A stretch of DNA of 45,049 nucleotides, from the NCBI GenBank assembly GCA_963974055.1, contig CAXBCP010000036.1, forward strand, positions 1-45,049. The letters are read 5' to 3'. Source of the DNA: CAXBCP01 sp963974055 (GTDB lineage Bacteria; Pseudomonadota; Alphaproteobacteria; MPNO01; UBA830). The notes under the pieces were generated by a model, which did no database searches, was not told the DNA's origin, and saw only the letters and a program-made list of their open reading frames with translations. The translations under genes were made by a program, and so were the position numbers. Every line of letters starts with the position of its first letter. Position 1 is the stretch's first letter. This document shows positions 38,127-45,049 of the stretch, piece after piece.

Positions 38127-38507
38127 TTATTTGCGACGCGCCTTGCGGGCCGCATAGCGGCGGTCGCGTTCTGCTTTCTGCGCGGCGAGACGGTCGATTT
38201 CAGCCTGCGCAGCGTCTGCGGCTTCGGCTTCGAGGCGTTCCTTCTCGGCGATTTCGGCAGCAATGCGGGCGGCCTCGGCCGCGGCCTTTTCCTTCGCCTT
38301 GCGCTCTTTTTCGGCTTCGCGTTCGGCCTTGCGTTCGGCGAGCCGCTTTTCGCGGGCGATGGCGGCGAGCCGGCGCTTTTCCTGGCGCTCGGCGAATTTC
38401 GGATCCTTGGTCGGGTCCTTTTCCTTGGCTTTTTTCAGCAGGGCCTGCTTGGCCTGGTTCGCGGTTTTCTGGCGGTCGGCGAAATTGGGTTCGTGGCTGT
38501 TTCTCAT
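38127..38507 (-). CDS. DUF6481-like small basic coiled-coil protein
   Basis: A 126-aa protein starting MRNSHEPNFADRQKTANQAKQALLKKA and continuing as a Lys/Glu/Ala/Arg-rich single helix (KAEREAEKERKAKEKAAAEAARIAAEIAEKE-type run). The N-terminal FADRQ..A..AKQALL pattern is that of a family widespread in alphaproteobacteria with no known function. The ATG at 38507 is chosen because the conserved part begins there; 18 further upstream residues are not family-like. Confidence 0.8.
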   Translation of the reverse strand: MRNSHEPNFADRQKTANQAKQALLKKAKEKDPTKDPKFAERQEKRRLAAIAREKRLAERKAEREAEKERKAKEKAAAEAARIAAEIAEKERLEAEAADAAQAEIDRLAAQKAERDRRYAARKARRK

Positions 38508-38648
38508 GTAGCGGAATCTCTTTGCAAACGGTCTATAAGGGGTGCCGACGAAGGGCTGCACCCATACTCAGGGAGGGATGTATAGGGGGGCTGCGGGACC
38601 GCGCCAACCGATTTCTGCGCCGTGGCTGCGATCGGTCGTAGGGCGGAG

Positions 38649-40604
38649 TCAGACTTTCCGTCGTTTCCCCAAAATCGTCAGGGTGGCGGCAACCGCACCG
38701 CCGGCAAGATTGACGAAGGCGGCCCCGTCGATCACGGCGGCGGGGATCAGCAGGGCGATACCGGCGGCGATATAGACGGCGCGGATTGCGGTTCCGAGAT
38801 TGGCGAACATCCGTCCGGCAAGCCCTACCGATACCGACCATATCCCGGCGACGGCCGCCGCCGTGGCGGTCAGAACCGATACCGCCGTTCCGTCAAACAG
38901 CAGCGCTGGCGACACCACGAACAGGAACGGGATCACATAGGCCGACCAGCCGAACAGTACGGCGGCATAGCCGGTGCGCATCGGATTGGTATTGGCGACC
39001 GTTGCCGCGGCGAAGGCGGCGATGGCGACCGGCGGGGTGATCATGGACAGCATGCCGAAATACAGCGCGAACATGTGGGCGGCCATTGGCGGTACGCCGA
39101 CCTCGATCAGCGACGGGGCGACCAGGGTGGCGAGCAGCAGGTAGACGCCGAGGGTCGGCATGCCCATGCCGAGCACGATCGACACGACCGCCGCCATAAC
39201 CAGCAGCAGGAACAGGTTGCCCGCTGCGATCGCGATCAGCGCCTGGGTGAGCGCGAATCCGAGCCCGGTGATGTTGAGCACGCCGATGACGATACCCGCC
39301 ATGGCGCCGATCATGACGATCTGGGTGACGGCGATTCCGGTAGTGGAGAACGCCCGGAATACGGATCTGACAGACATGCGGGCGCCGTCGTAGCCGATAC
39401 CGATTCCAATGATCACGGCTGCCAGGGCCGCCGCCAGGGCCGATGTGTCCGGGCGCAGATTGAAATGGAACAGGGCCGCGATCAGTACGACGAAGGGCAG
39501 CAGGAAAGGCCATCCCGCGCGGAATACGCGGCCCCTGGCGGGGATCAGGTTTTCCTCGACCCGGCTGATGCCGTGGCGCGCGGCGTAGAGATCGGCCTGA
39601 ATGAACAGGGTGATGTAGTATAACAGCGCCGGGATAATGGCGGCGATTACCATGTCGCCATAGGGGACCTGAAGGAATTCGGCCATTACGAAAGCGGCGG
39701 CGCCCATGATCGGCGGCATCAGCTGGCCGCCGGTCGAGGCGACGGCTTCGATCGCGCCGGCGATATGGGCGGGATAGCCGCCGCGCTTCATCATCGGAAT
39801 CGTGATGACGCCGGTGGACACCACGTTGGAGACGGCACTGCCCGAGATCGACCCGAAAAGGCAGGATGCGCTGATCGCGATTTTCGACGAGCCGCCGCGG
39901 TAGCGGCCCATCAGGGCGACGGAAATATCGGTGAAGAATTTGGACCCGCCCGACGCTTCGAGGAGGTGGCCGAAAAACACGAAGGTGATGACGATTGTTG
40001 TCGAGACGACCATCGGGATACCGACCAGCCCGTTGGGGTCGAGCGCCACGTATAGGAACATCCGGTCGATATCGACGTCACGGCCTTCGAACTGTCCCGG
40101 CACGTAATGGCCGTACAGCCCGAACAGGATGAAGAAGGACATGAAAACGAAAAGCACCTTGCCGGCCGTCCGTCGCAATCCTTCGCCGACAAGGGCGACG
40201 ATGATGACCGCACAGACGATGACTTCCGGCGGCCGCGCATGGAGATTTTCGAAGATATCGGCGTATTGCCAGGTTACGTAGATGCAGACCGCCGCCGAAA
40301 CCGCGATTCCGATCCAGTCGTACCAGGGGATAAAGGGGCGCGGCGCTTTCGGGACCGCCGGGAAGACCGCAAAGGCCAGGACCAGCGCGATGCCGAGCAT
40401 GCCGATCAGGCGCTGTTCGATAAAGCCGGCCGTGCCGGCGAGCTGATAAAAATCGAGCGCTTCGGCGATGGAGCCGAAGGTCAGTGCGGCGCCGAGCACC
40501 GCCCCGATGATTTTGACATGCGGCGCCGTGATTGCCGGCATATCGGGTTCGGGCGTGACAGGACCCGGTTCTGCCGGGTCCTGCGGGCGGGGGTCGGTCA
40601 TCAC
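38649..40604 (-). CDS. TRAP transporter fused permease (TAXI type, DctQM fusion)
   Basis: A 651-aa membrane protein. The N-terminal ~180 residues form a DctQ-like four-helix part, and the rest is a DctM-like part with GSISGSAVSNVVSTGVITIPMMKRGGY, AIEAVASTGGQLMPPIMGAAAF, GMGMPTLGVYLLLATL and SMITPPVAIAAFAAA. Fused permeases of this kind pair with TAXI-family binding proteins, and one is encoded just upstream (31 bp). Third gene of the MarR-flanked leftward operon. Confidence 0.94.
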   Translation of the reverse strand: MMTDPRPQDPAEPGPVTPEPDMPAITAPHVKIIGAVLGAALTFGSIAEALDFYQLAGTAGFIEQRLIGMLGIALVLAFAVFPAVPKAPRPFIPWYDWIGIAVSAAVCIYVTWQYADIFENLHARPPEVIVCAVIIVALVGEGLRRTAGKVLFVFMSFFILFGLYGHYVPGQFEGRDVDIDRMFLYVALDPNGLVGIPMVVSTTIVITFVFFGHLLEASGGSKFFTDISVALMGRYRGGSSKIAISASCLFGSISGSAVSNVVSTGVITIPMMKRGGYPAHIAGAIEAVASTGGQLMPPIMGAAAFVMAEFLQVPYGDMVIAAIIPALLYYITLFIQADLYAARHGISRVEENLIPARGRVFRAGWPFLLPFVVLIAALFHFNLRPDTSALAAALAAVIIGIGIGYDGARMSVRSVFRAFSTTGIAVTQIVMIGAMAGIVIGVLNITGLGFALTQALIAIAAGNLFLLLVMAAVVSIVLGMGMPTLGVYLLLATLVAPSLIEVGVPPMAAHMFALYFGMLSMITPPVAIAAFAAATVANTNPMRTGYAAVLFGWSAYVIPFLFVVSPALLFDGTAVSVLTATAAAVAGIWSVSVGLAGRMFANLGTAIRAVYIAAGIALLIPAAVIDGAAFVNLAGGAVAATLTILGKRRKV

Positions 40605-40635
40605 TCGGTTTCCCGGCTCGGACCGGTCTACGCGA

Positions 40636-41586
40636 TCACATGCCCTTTTCTTTATAGAATTTCAGGGCGCCGGGATGATAGGGGACACCGACATCGGTGT
40701 GCATCTCTCCGGGTTGCATACCGTTGAACGCCTTATGGGTGGTGACCAGCTTCGCCTTGTTTTCGTATATCGCCTTCGCGATCTTGTAGACCGCTTCGTC
40801 CGGCGTCTTCGCTGCGGCCATCAGCAGGAAGGGCGCCGCGAAGACATTGGTCGGGCCGGTCACGCCGGGATAGGCGGGTCCCGGGCCGATGGTTGCGATA
40901 TGCGATCCGGGCGCGATTTTCTGCATCGCCTTTTCGGCGGCGGGGGATTTGGGCAGCGAGAGGACGCGGATGCCGCCGACCTTTGCATGTGCCTGGGCGG
41001 TTTTGCCCGAGGTCAGCGAGAACGTGACGGCATCGATCTTGCCGGCCATGAAGTCGTCGACCTGTCGTACCCCGTTCGGCACCGGAACGCCGATGACGTC
41101 CTTGTAGGTCAGCCCGGCGGTGGCGAGCTTTGCCGCCCCGGTCAGCTGGATGACGCGCTGCTTGGGATATTTGGACCCGAGGCGCTTGCCCCGAAGATCC
41201 GCTATCCGGGTGATCTTTGACTCCTTGCGGACGAAAAAACCGAGATGCAGCGGGAACAGCGCGGCGACGGTGCGGACATTGGGCTGTTTGCCGCTTTTGG
41301 TGAACATGCCGCGGCCGAGCGCTGAAAAGGCGGCGGGTATCGAGAGCGAGATCGAGAAGTCGAGCTCGCCGCTATTGACCTGCGGCAGGGTGACGACCGG
41401 GCCGCCCTGCGGGATGACGCGGACCTTCAGGTCGGTTGCCTCGGTCGATACCTTGGCGATCCCGGCGGCGGTGGAATAGGCGAGCGAGCCCTGCGGGTTG
41501 CTGCCGATGCTCAGGGTCTGGGCCGATGCGCCGCCGATGGAGAGTGCGAGCACGGCGGTGAGAGCGGTAAACGGTGCGGTTTTCAT
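40636..41586 (-). CDS. TAXI family TRAP transporter solute-binding protein
   Basis: A 316-aa periplasmic receptor with a signal peptide (PFTALTAVLALSIGGASA) and the TAXI pattern SIGSNPQGSLAYSTAAGIAK, VIPQGGPVVTLPQVNSGELDFSI. It has a mid-region LRGKRLGSKYPKQRVIQ and a late AIYENKAKLVTTHKAF. It feeds the fused permease. The ATG at 41586 has an AAGGGAGA ribosome site; a longer reading has no ribosome site and hides the signal peptide. Confidence 0.93.
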   Translation of the reverse strand: MKTAPFTALTAVLALSIGGASAQTLSIGSNPQGSLAYSTAAGIAKVSTEATDLKVRVIPQGGPVVTLPQVNSGELDFSISLSIPAAFSALGRGMFTKSGKQPNVRTVAALFPLHLGFFVRKESKITRIADLRGKRLGSKYPKQRVIQLTGAAKLATAGLTYKDVIGVPVPNGVRQVDDFMAGKIDAVTFSLTSGKTAQAHAKVGGIRVLSLPKSPAAEKAMQKIAPGSHIATIGPGPAYPGVTGPTNVFAAPFLLMAAAKTPDEAVYKIAKAIYENKAKLVTTHKAFNGMQPGEMHTDVGVPYHPGALKFYKEKGM

Positions 41587-41675
41587 TGTTGTGTCTCCCT
41601 TGTTGCCGGATTGCGTGATTTTTTTGGAATCAGAGTGCCTTTGTCGGGTGTGTCTGTACAGCACGTTGACGGGGA

Positions 41676-42569
41676 TCATACCTCGACTCGCATCAGGTCG
41701 TAGGCCATCCGCAGCGGGCCGTCATAATTCAGACGGATATCGCGGACCACGTCGTTCATCATGTCGGGACCCATCAGGTCGACCGGCAGGTGATGCCGGG
41801 CGGCTTTCAGGATGACCGGATTGGTGGATTCGAAATGGCCGAAATGGGTGGCGACCAGCGATTTTACCCCCGCACGCTTTGCGATTTTCCCGAGTTCGGA
41901 TGGCGGCGTGTGGGCGAACGTGCCGACGCCGGATTTGCGGCGGTGTTCGACGAAGGCTTCCGGGAAGGTGCATTCATGGAACAATACATCGGCGTCCTTC
42001 GCCAGGGTCACCATGTTTTCGCAGGGGGCGGTGTCGCCGGAGAACGCGATGACCCTGCCTTCGGCCTCCATGCGGATGCCGAAGCATTCGCTTATGTCAT
42101 GGGGGATGTGATCAACGAAATCGCAATACACTTTGACGTCGTCGTCTTCGTAAACCAGTCCGGGAGAGACTTCGCGCACGTCGGGGCGGATGGCCTCCAG
42201 GTTGGCCTGGCGCAGGGGATAGGCGCTGCGGGCGCGGAAATCGGTATCGAACGCGCCGCCTTCGAACAGGCTGTCGCAGAAATGCTGCGTGCCTTTCGGC
42301 CCGAGCACGACGGGCGAATCCGGCCGGTCCCACATCCAGCCGGTGATGGCGAATAGCGGGAAGTCGCAGATATGGTCGTGGTGCAGGTGGGTCAGGAACA
42401 CCATCCGCACATCGGCGGGGCTGGCATTGGCCGCGACCATGTTGCGTACCGTGCCGGCGCCGCAGTCGAACATGTAGCGCGCGCCGTTATCGAGGGTGAC
42501 GAGGATGCCCGATTGCGCGCGGTCGGGGTCTGCGAAGGCCGCCCCGGTGCCCAGCATGGTGACATACAT
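41676..42569 (-). CDS. Metallo-beta-lactamase fold hydrolase (RNase Z/arylsulfatase-like group)
   Basis: A 297-aa binuclear zinc hydrolase with the HLHHDH motif (FLTHLHHDHICDFPLF), the second-metal aspartate in AFSGDTAPCENM, and the late histidine in VATHFGHF. It follows the Elac/arylsulfatase group fold. It starts the leftward operon with the TAXI receptor and permease, so it may process the imported compound or its ester/lactone (inference). GGGAGA lies 8 bp before the ATG. Confidence 0.9.
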   Translation of the reverse strand: MYVTMLGTGAAFADPDRAQSGILVTLDNGARYMFDCGAGTVRNMVAANASPADVRMVFLTHLHHDHICDFPLFAITGWMWDRPDSPVVLGPKGTQHFCDSLFEGGAFDTDFRARSAYPLRQANLEAIRPDVREVSPGLVYEDDDVKVYCDFVDHIPHDISECFGIRMEAEGRVIAFSGDTAPCENMVTLAKDADVLFHECTFPEAFVEHRRKSGVGTFAHTPPSELGKIAKRAGVKSLVATHFGHFESTNPVILKAARHHLPVDLMGPDMMNDVVRDIRLNYDGPLRMAYDLMRVEV

Positions 42570-42624
42570 TTCTGAATTCTCCCGCTTCGATCAGCCTGAT
42601 TTTTGAAACGCTAACATTAAAACT

Positions 42625-42660
42625 GGTAATTACCAAGGTAATTACATTGGTAAAAACCAA
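42625..42660. promoter_or_regulatory. Three tandem 12-bp operator-like repeats between marR and the divergent hydrolase-TRAP operon
   Basis: GGTAATTACCAA, GGTAATTACATT and GGTAAAAACCAA follow each other without gaps. The first contains the perfect palindrome GGTAATTACC (42625-42634) and the last, with two preceding bases, forms TTGG-TAAAAA-CCAA. Placement between divergent genes marks it as the probable MarR operator controlling both directions. Confidence 0.75.
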
Positions 42661-42713
42661 TAAGGTCAGGGTATGGTCTCCAAACCCGGCGGACGGGCGG
42701 ATCAGGGACTGGA

Positions 42714-43175
42714 ATGGCGAAGAAGAAAAAAACAGGTTTCAGCGTGGAAGACTCCCACGCCTATTACATCTATTCGATACAGGCATCGTCCTACGCCCTG
42801 CTGGCCGAGGCCCTGCGTCCCTACGGGCTGACGCCGCCGGCCTGGCGGGTGCTGGCGAACCTGCAGGAAAACGACGAGGTCGGCGTGCGCGACCTGGCGC
42901 GGCGAACCGTGGTCGACGTGTCGAACCTGTCGAAGCTGATCACGGCGATGGCCGGACCGGGAAAGATGGGGGGCCTGCTGCGCAAGGAGCGCTCGAAGAA
43001 GGATGCGCGGGTGACGCTGGTCTACATTACCGACAAGGGGCGCAAAAAGTTCGAGACTGCCCTGCCCGCGGTGCGGGGGGTGCTGGACCATAACCTTGCC
43101 GGGTTCAGCGACAAGGAGCGCGACAGGTTCATGTCCTATCTGAAACGGATGATGAGGAACGCCGACCCTTCCTAG
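42714..43175 (+). CDS. MarR family transcriptional regulator
   Basis: A 153-aa dimeric winged-helix regulator. It has PYGLTPPAWRVLANLQEND, then the recognition-helix region RRTVVDVSNLSKLITAM, a beta wing with KERSKKDARVTLVYITDKGRK, and flanking helices for dimerisation. The N-terminus begins with a lysine run. It is divergent from the hydrolase-TAXI operon, with three tandem operator-like repeats in between, and is followed 48 bp later by another hydrolase gene. Confidence 0.93.
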   Translation: MAKKKKTGFSVEDSHAYYIYSIQASSYALLAEALRPYGLTPPAWRVLANLQENDEVGVRDLARRTVVDVSNLSKLITAMAGPGKMGGLLRKERSKKDARVTLVYITDKGRKKFETALPAVRGVLDHNLAGFSDKERDRFMSYLKRMMRNADPS

Positions 43176-43223
43176 ACAGGAATTTCGTGTATCCTGCGCC
43201 CGGCACACCCGGGGAGACAGACC

Positions 43224-44099
43224 ATGATCACCAGAACCTGCGGCGCCTGCCGCATCGATGCCGTCGAGGAATCGCGCGGCCCGTTCCGCACGCCGGCCGA
43301 CCTGTATCCCGATGCGACGCCGGAAATAGTTGCGCGCCATATGCACTGGATGGCGCCGGACTACATGGACGCCGAGACGCAGATGCTGCTGTTTTCGTTC
43401 CGCAGCTACGTGATCCGCACCGAACGCCTGACGATTCTGGTCGATGCCTGCATCGGCAACGACAAGGACCGGCCGGGCCGGCCCCACTGGCACCGCCAGA
43501 CCTGGCCGTGGATGGCGAACCTCAACGCCGCCGGCGTGACCGCGGAAGATATCGACATCGTCATGTGCACCCACCTCCATATCGACCATGTCGGCTGGAA
43601 CACGCAACTGGTCGATGGCCGCTGGGTGCCGACCTTTCCGAATGCGCGCTACGTGTTTTCCGAAACCGAATACCGCCACTGGGAATCCATGCTCGGCGCG
43701 TCGCCGGTCGGCGACAACGTGTTCAACGACAGCGTCCTGCCGGTGGTCGAGGCCGGCCGCGCCGACCTGGTGGCCGATGACCACGAGATCGACCACGGCA
43801 TCGTGCTGGAACCGACCCCCGGTCACACCCCCGGCCACGCGGCGCTGCATCTCGCCCGGGGCGGCGACACGGCGCTGTTTACCGGCGACCTGTTCCACCA
43901 TCCGCTGCAGGTCTACGAGCCCGACCTGTCGAGCACGGTCTGCACCGATCCCGATCTGTCGCGCACATCGCGCTACGATTTCCTGAACAAATATGCCGAT
44001 AGCGGGGCGGTGATCTATCCCGCCCATTTCACGGGTGGCGTCGTCGGCGAGATCCGCACGCAGGGCGGCGGTTTCCGCTTCGATTTCGCGCAGACATAG
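43224..44099 (+). CDS. Metallo-beta-lactamase fold hydrolase (lactonase-like group)
   Basis: A 291-aa zinc hydrolase with HLHIDHVGWN (the HxHxDH motif), a PGHTPGHAAL histidine, the FTGDLFHHPLQV aspartate and the late YPAHFTGG histidine. This set is typical of the group that includes N-acyl-homoserine lactonases, although many members act on other lactones or esters. A GGGGAGA site precedes the ATG. It follows marR on the same strand and is probably co-transcribed with it. Confidence 0.9.
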   Translation: MITRTCGACRIDAVEESRGPFRTPADLYPDATPEIVARHMHWMAPDYMDAETQMLLFSFRSYVIRTERLTILVDACIGNDKDRPGRPHWHRQTWPWMANLNAAGVTAEDIDIVMCTHLHIDHVGWNTQLVDGRWVPTFPNARYVFSETEYRHWESMLGASPVGDNVFNDSVLPVVEAGRADLVADDHEIDHGIVLEPTPGHTPGHAALHLARGGDTALFTGDLFHHPLQVYEPDLSSTVCTDPDLSRTSRYDFLNKYADSGAVIYPAHFTGGVVGEIRTQGGGFRFDFAQT

Positions 44100-44216
44100 G
44101 CCGCCCCCCGGTCCGGCTGTATTGGAGATTTTCGCAGCGGATGGCATAGTGTCCGCCGCCCCGGATTTCGGCGGTATTTCAGGTGCGGCGTTGAGTTATT
44201 GGATTGGGGGCGGAAC

Positions 44217-45041
44217 ATGTTGCAGGTACTCTACGCATCCCGGCTGCGGTCATGGGCCCGGGCCCTCGGCATTACGTGGCTTCTCCAGATGCCCCGGCGC
44301 ATCCGTGGCCGCAAGCTGGCTGCGCGCTGGGACAGTCACCGTGGCGACACGCTCGCCGTGGATATTGCCGGTGTGACGGTGGTCTGCCCCGCGTCCGACA
44401 AGGCCGAATTCCTGCGCGCGGTTTACCTTGCCGAAGACGCGCAGATACTGGAAACCATCGCCGGCGCCTGCGGTACCGGCGCGGTTTACTGGGATGTCGG
44501 TGCCAATCTCGGACATTACGCGGCCATCCTGTCGAAGGTTGTCGGCGCGGAGGGCAAGGTATTCGCATTCGAGCCGGAGCCGCGCGTGCGCGACCGGCTC
44601 CACGCCTGTGTCGGGCTGAATGGCGACGCCAATGTGACGGTCGTGCCGCTGGGGCTGAGCGACCGAACCGGGCGGCTCGATTTCTTCGCCGACACGGAAA
44701 GCGCGTCCGGCACCCATAGCCTTATCGCCCATGGTCCCGGCAGCGAAAAGATCACCGTCGACGTGACCACCGGCGACGACTTCGTGGCGTCCGGCAACCC
44801 GTGCCCGACCGTGATGAAGATCGACGTCGAGGGCGCCGAGCTGTCGGTCGTCCGCGGCATGCCGGAGACACTGAAAAACCCGGCCTTGGCTGCCGTCCTG
44901 TGCGAGGTCCATTTCGCGGTTCTCGAACGGAGCGGTCAGGGCGAAGCGCCGGCCGAGATCGCCCGGCTGCTGCGCGACGCCGGCCTGACCGACCAGCGCT
45001 GGGTGGATGCGTCTCACCTGTTCGCCCGCCGGGCGGCCTGA
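44217..45041 (+). CDS. FkbM family SAM-dependent methyltransferase
   Basis: A 274-aa methyltransferase. The SAM-binding motif I is VYWDVGANLGHYAAILS, motif II includes KVFAFEPEPRVRDRL, and the later VMKIDVEGAELSVVRGM is the FkbM hallmark. Such enzymes methylate hydroxyls of glycans, secondary metabolites or nodulation factors; the target here is unknown. The ATG at 44217 has a GGGGGCGG site. No glycosyltransferase is adjacent within the window. Confidence 0.9.
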   Translation: MLQVLYASRLRSWARALGITWLLQMPRRIRGRKLAARWDSHRGDTLAVDIAGVTVVCPASDKAEFLRAVYLAEDAQILETIAGACGTGAVYWDVGANLGHYAAILSKVVGAEGKVFAFEPEPRVRDRLHACVGLNGDANVTVVPLGLSDRTGRLDFFADTESASGTHSLIAHGPGSEKITVDVTTGDDFVASGNPCPTVMKIDVEGAELSVVRGMPETLKNPALAAVLCEVHFAVLERSGQGEAPAEIARLLRDAGLTDQRWVDASHLFARRAA

Positions 45042-45049
45042 CGCGCTAG

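Noticed and set aside
1..45049. tRNA, rRNA, CRISPR arrays, insertion sequences, phage genes and toxin-antitoxin pairs
   Set aside because: Looked for across the window; no cloverleaf, regularly spaced repeats, transposase or integrase motifs, or paired small overlapping toxin genes were recognised.

Overview
This is a GC-rich bacterial chromosome segment, almost certainly from an alphaproteobacterium of Rhodospirillales type. The evidence is the run secB / dnaQ-coaE-aroE-maf-ppsR / hemE-hemH-hemJ ... rho, which flanks the replication origin in this class, together with small families largely confined to it (DUF6489- and DUF6481-like proteins), many TRAP transporters and GANTC sites near the origin. 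No rRNA, tRNA, CRISPR array, phage gene or transposase was seen.

Layout. Positions 1-5036 hold a histidine phosphatase and secB on the plus strand, then the leftward operon ppsR-maf-aroE-coaE-dnaQ, whose genes are overlapped or tightly spaced. Positions 5037-5472 are non-coding and are best read as the chromosomal origin. They lie between divergent ppsR and hemE, as in Caulobacter and Rickettsia, and contain DnaA-box-like 9-mers, a box/GC/CTA-repeat/AT-rich arrangement that matches a DnaA-trio unwinding element, inverted repeats and five GANTC sites. Positions 5473-7986 are hemE-hemH-hemJ. Between hemJ and rho (22040-23296) sits about 14 kb of accessory genes: a PEP-CTERM-like protein, a TauD-type dioxygenase, an FAH-family hydrolase, a secreted orphan protein with a sigma-54-type promoter, S-formylglutathione hydrolase with a TetR regulator, a MetE-like zinc methyltransferase, a LysR-FAD monooxygenase-TRAP (P-M-Q) catabolic locus, a second PEP-CTERM-like protein and a chalcone-isomerase-like protein.

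Right of rho, 23373-30158 carries a quinone reductase, a dienelactone hydrolase, Ogt, a large hybrid sensor kinase, a ceramidase-like membrane protein and a glutathione transferase. At 30243-32384 is a secreted zinc-dependent phospholipase C-like protein fused to two C-terminal DM9 (DUF3421-like) repeats. Next come a thioredoxin-domain protein, small alphaproteobacterial proteins, a second FAD monooxygenase, a canonical PEP-CTERM protein with its own sigma-54-type promoter beside a decayed PEP-CTERM remnant, and a divergent MarR-controlled module (metallo-beta-lactamase-fold hydrolase, TAXI-type TRAP transporter, second hydrolase). An FkbM methyltransferase ends the window.

How it fits together. 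The left third is core replication, heme, shikimate, CoA and secretion functions arranged outward from the origin. The rest looks like a heterotroph's uptake and oxidation repertoire: two unrelated TRAP systems, two paralogous flavin hydroxylases, and assorted hydrolases and dioxygenases under LysR, TetR and MarR control. Alongside it is an envelope or secreted layer (three PEP-CTERM-type proteins, an orphan secreted protein, the phospholipase-DM9 fusion), at least two members of which appear to be RpoN-dependent. The points most worth following are the origin architecture, the shared sigma-54 promoters and the phospholipase-DM9 fusion.
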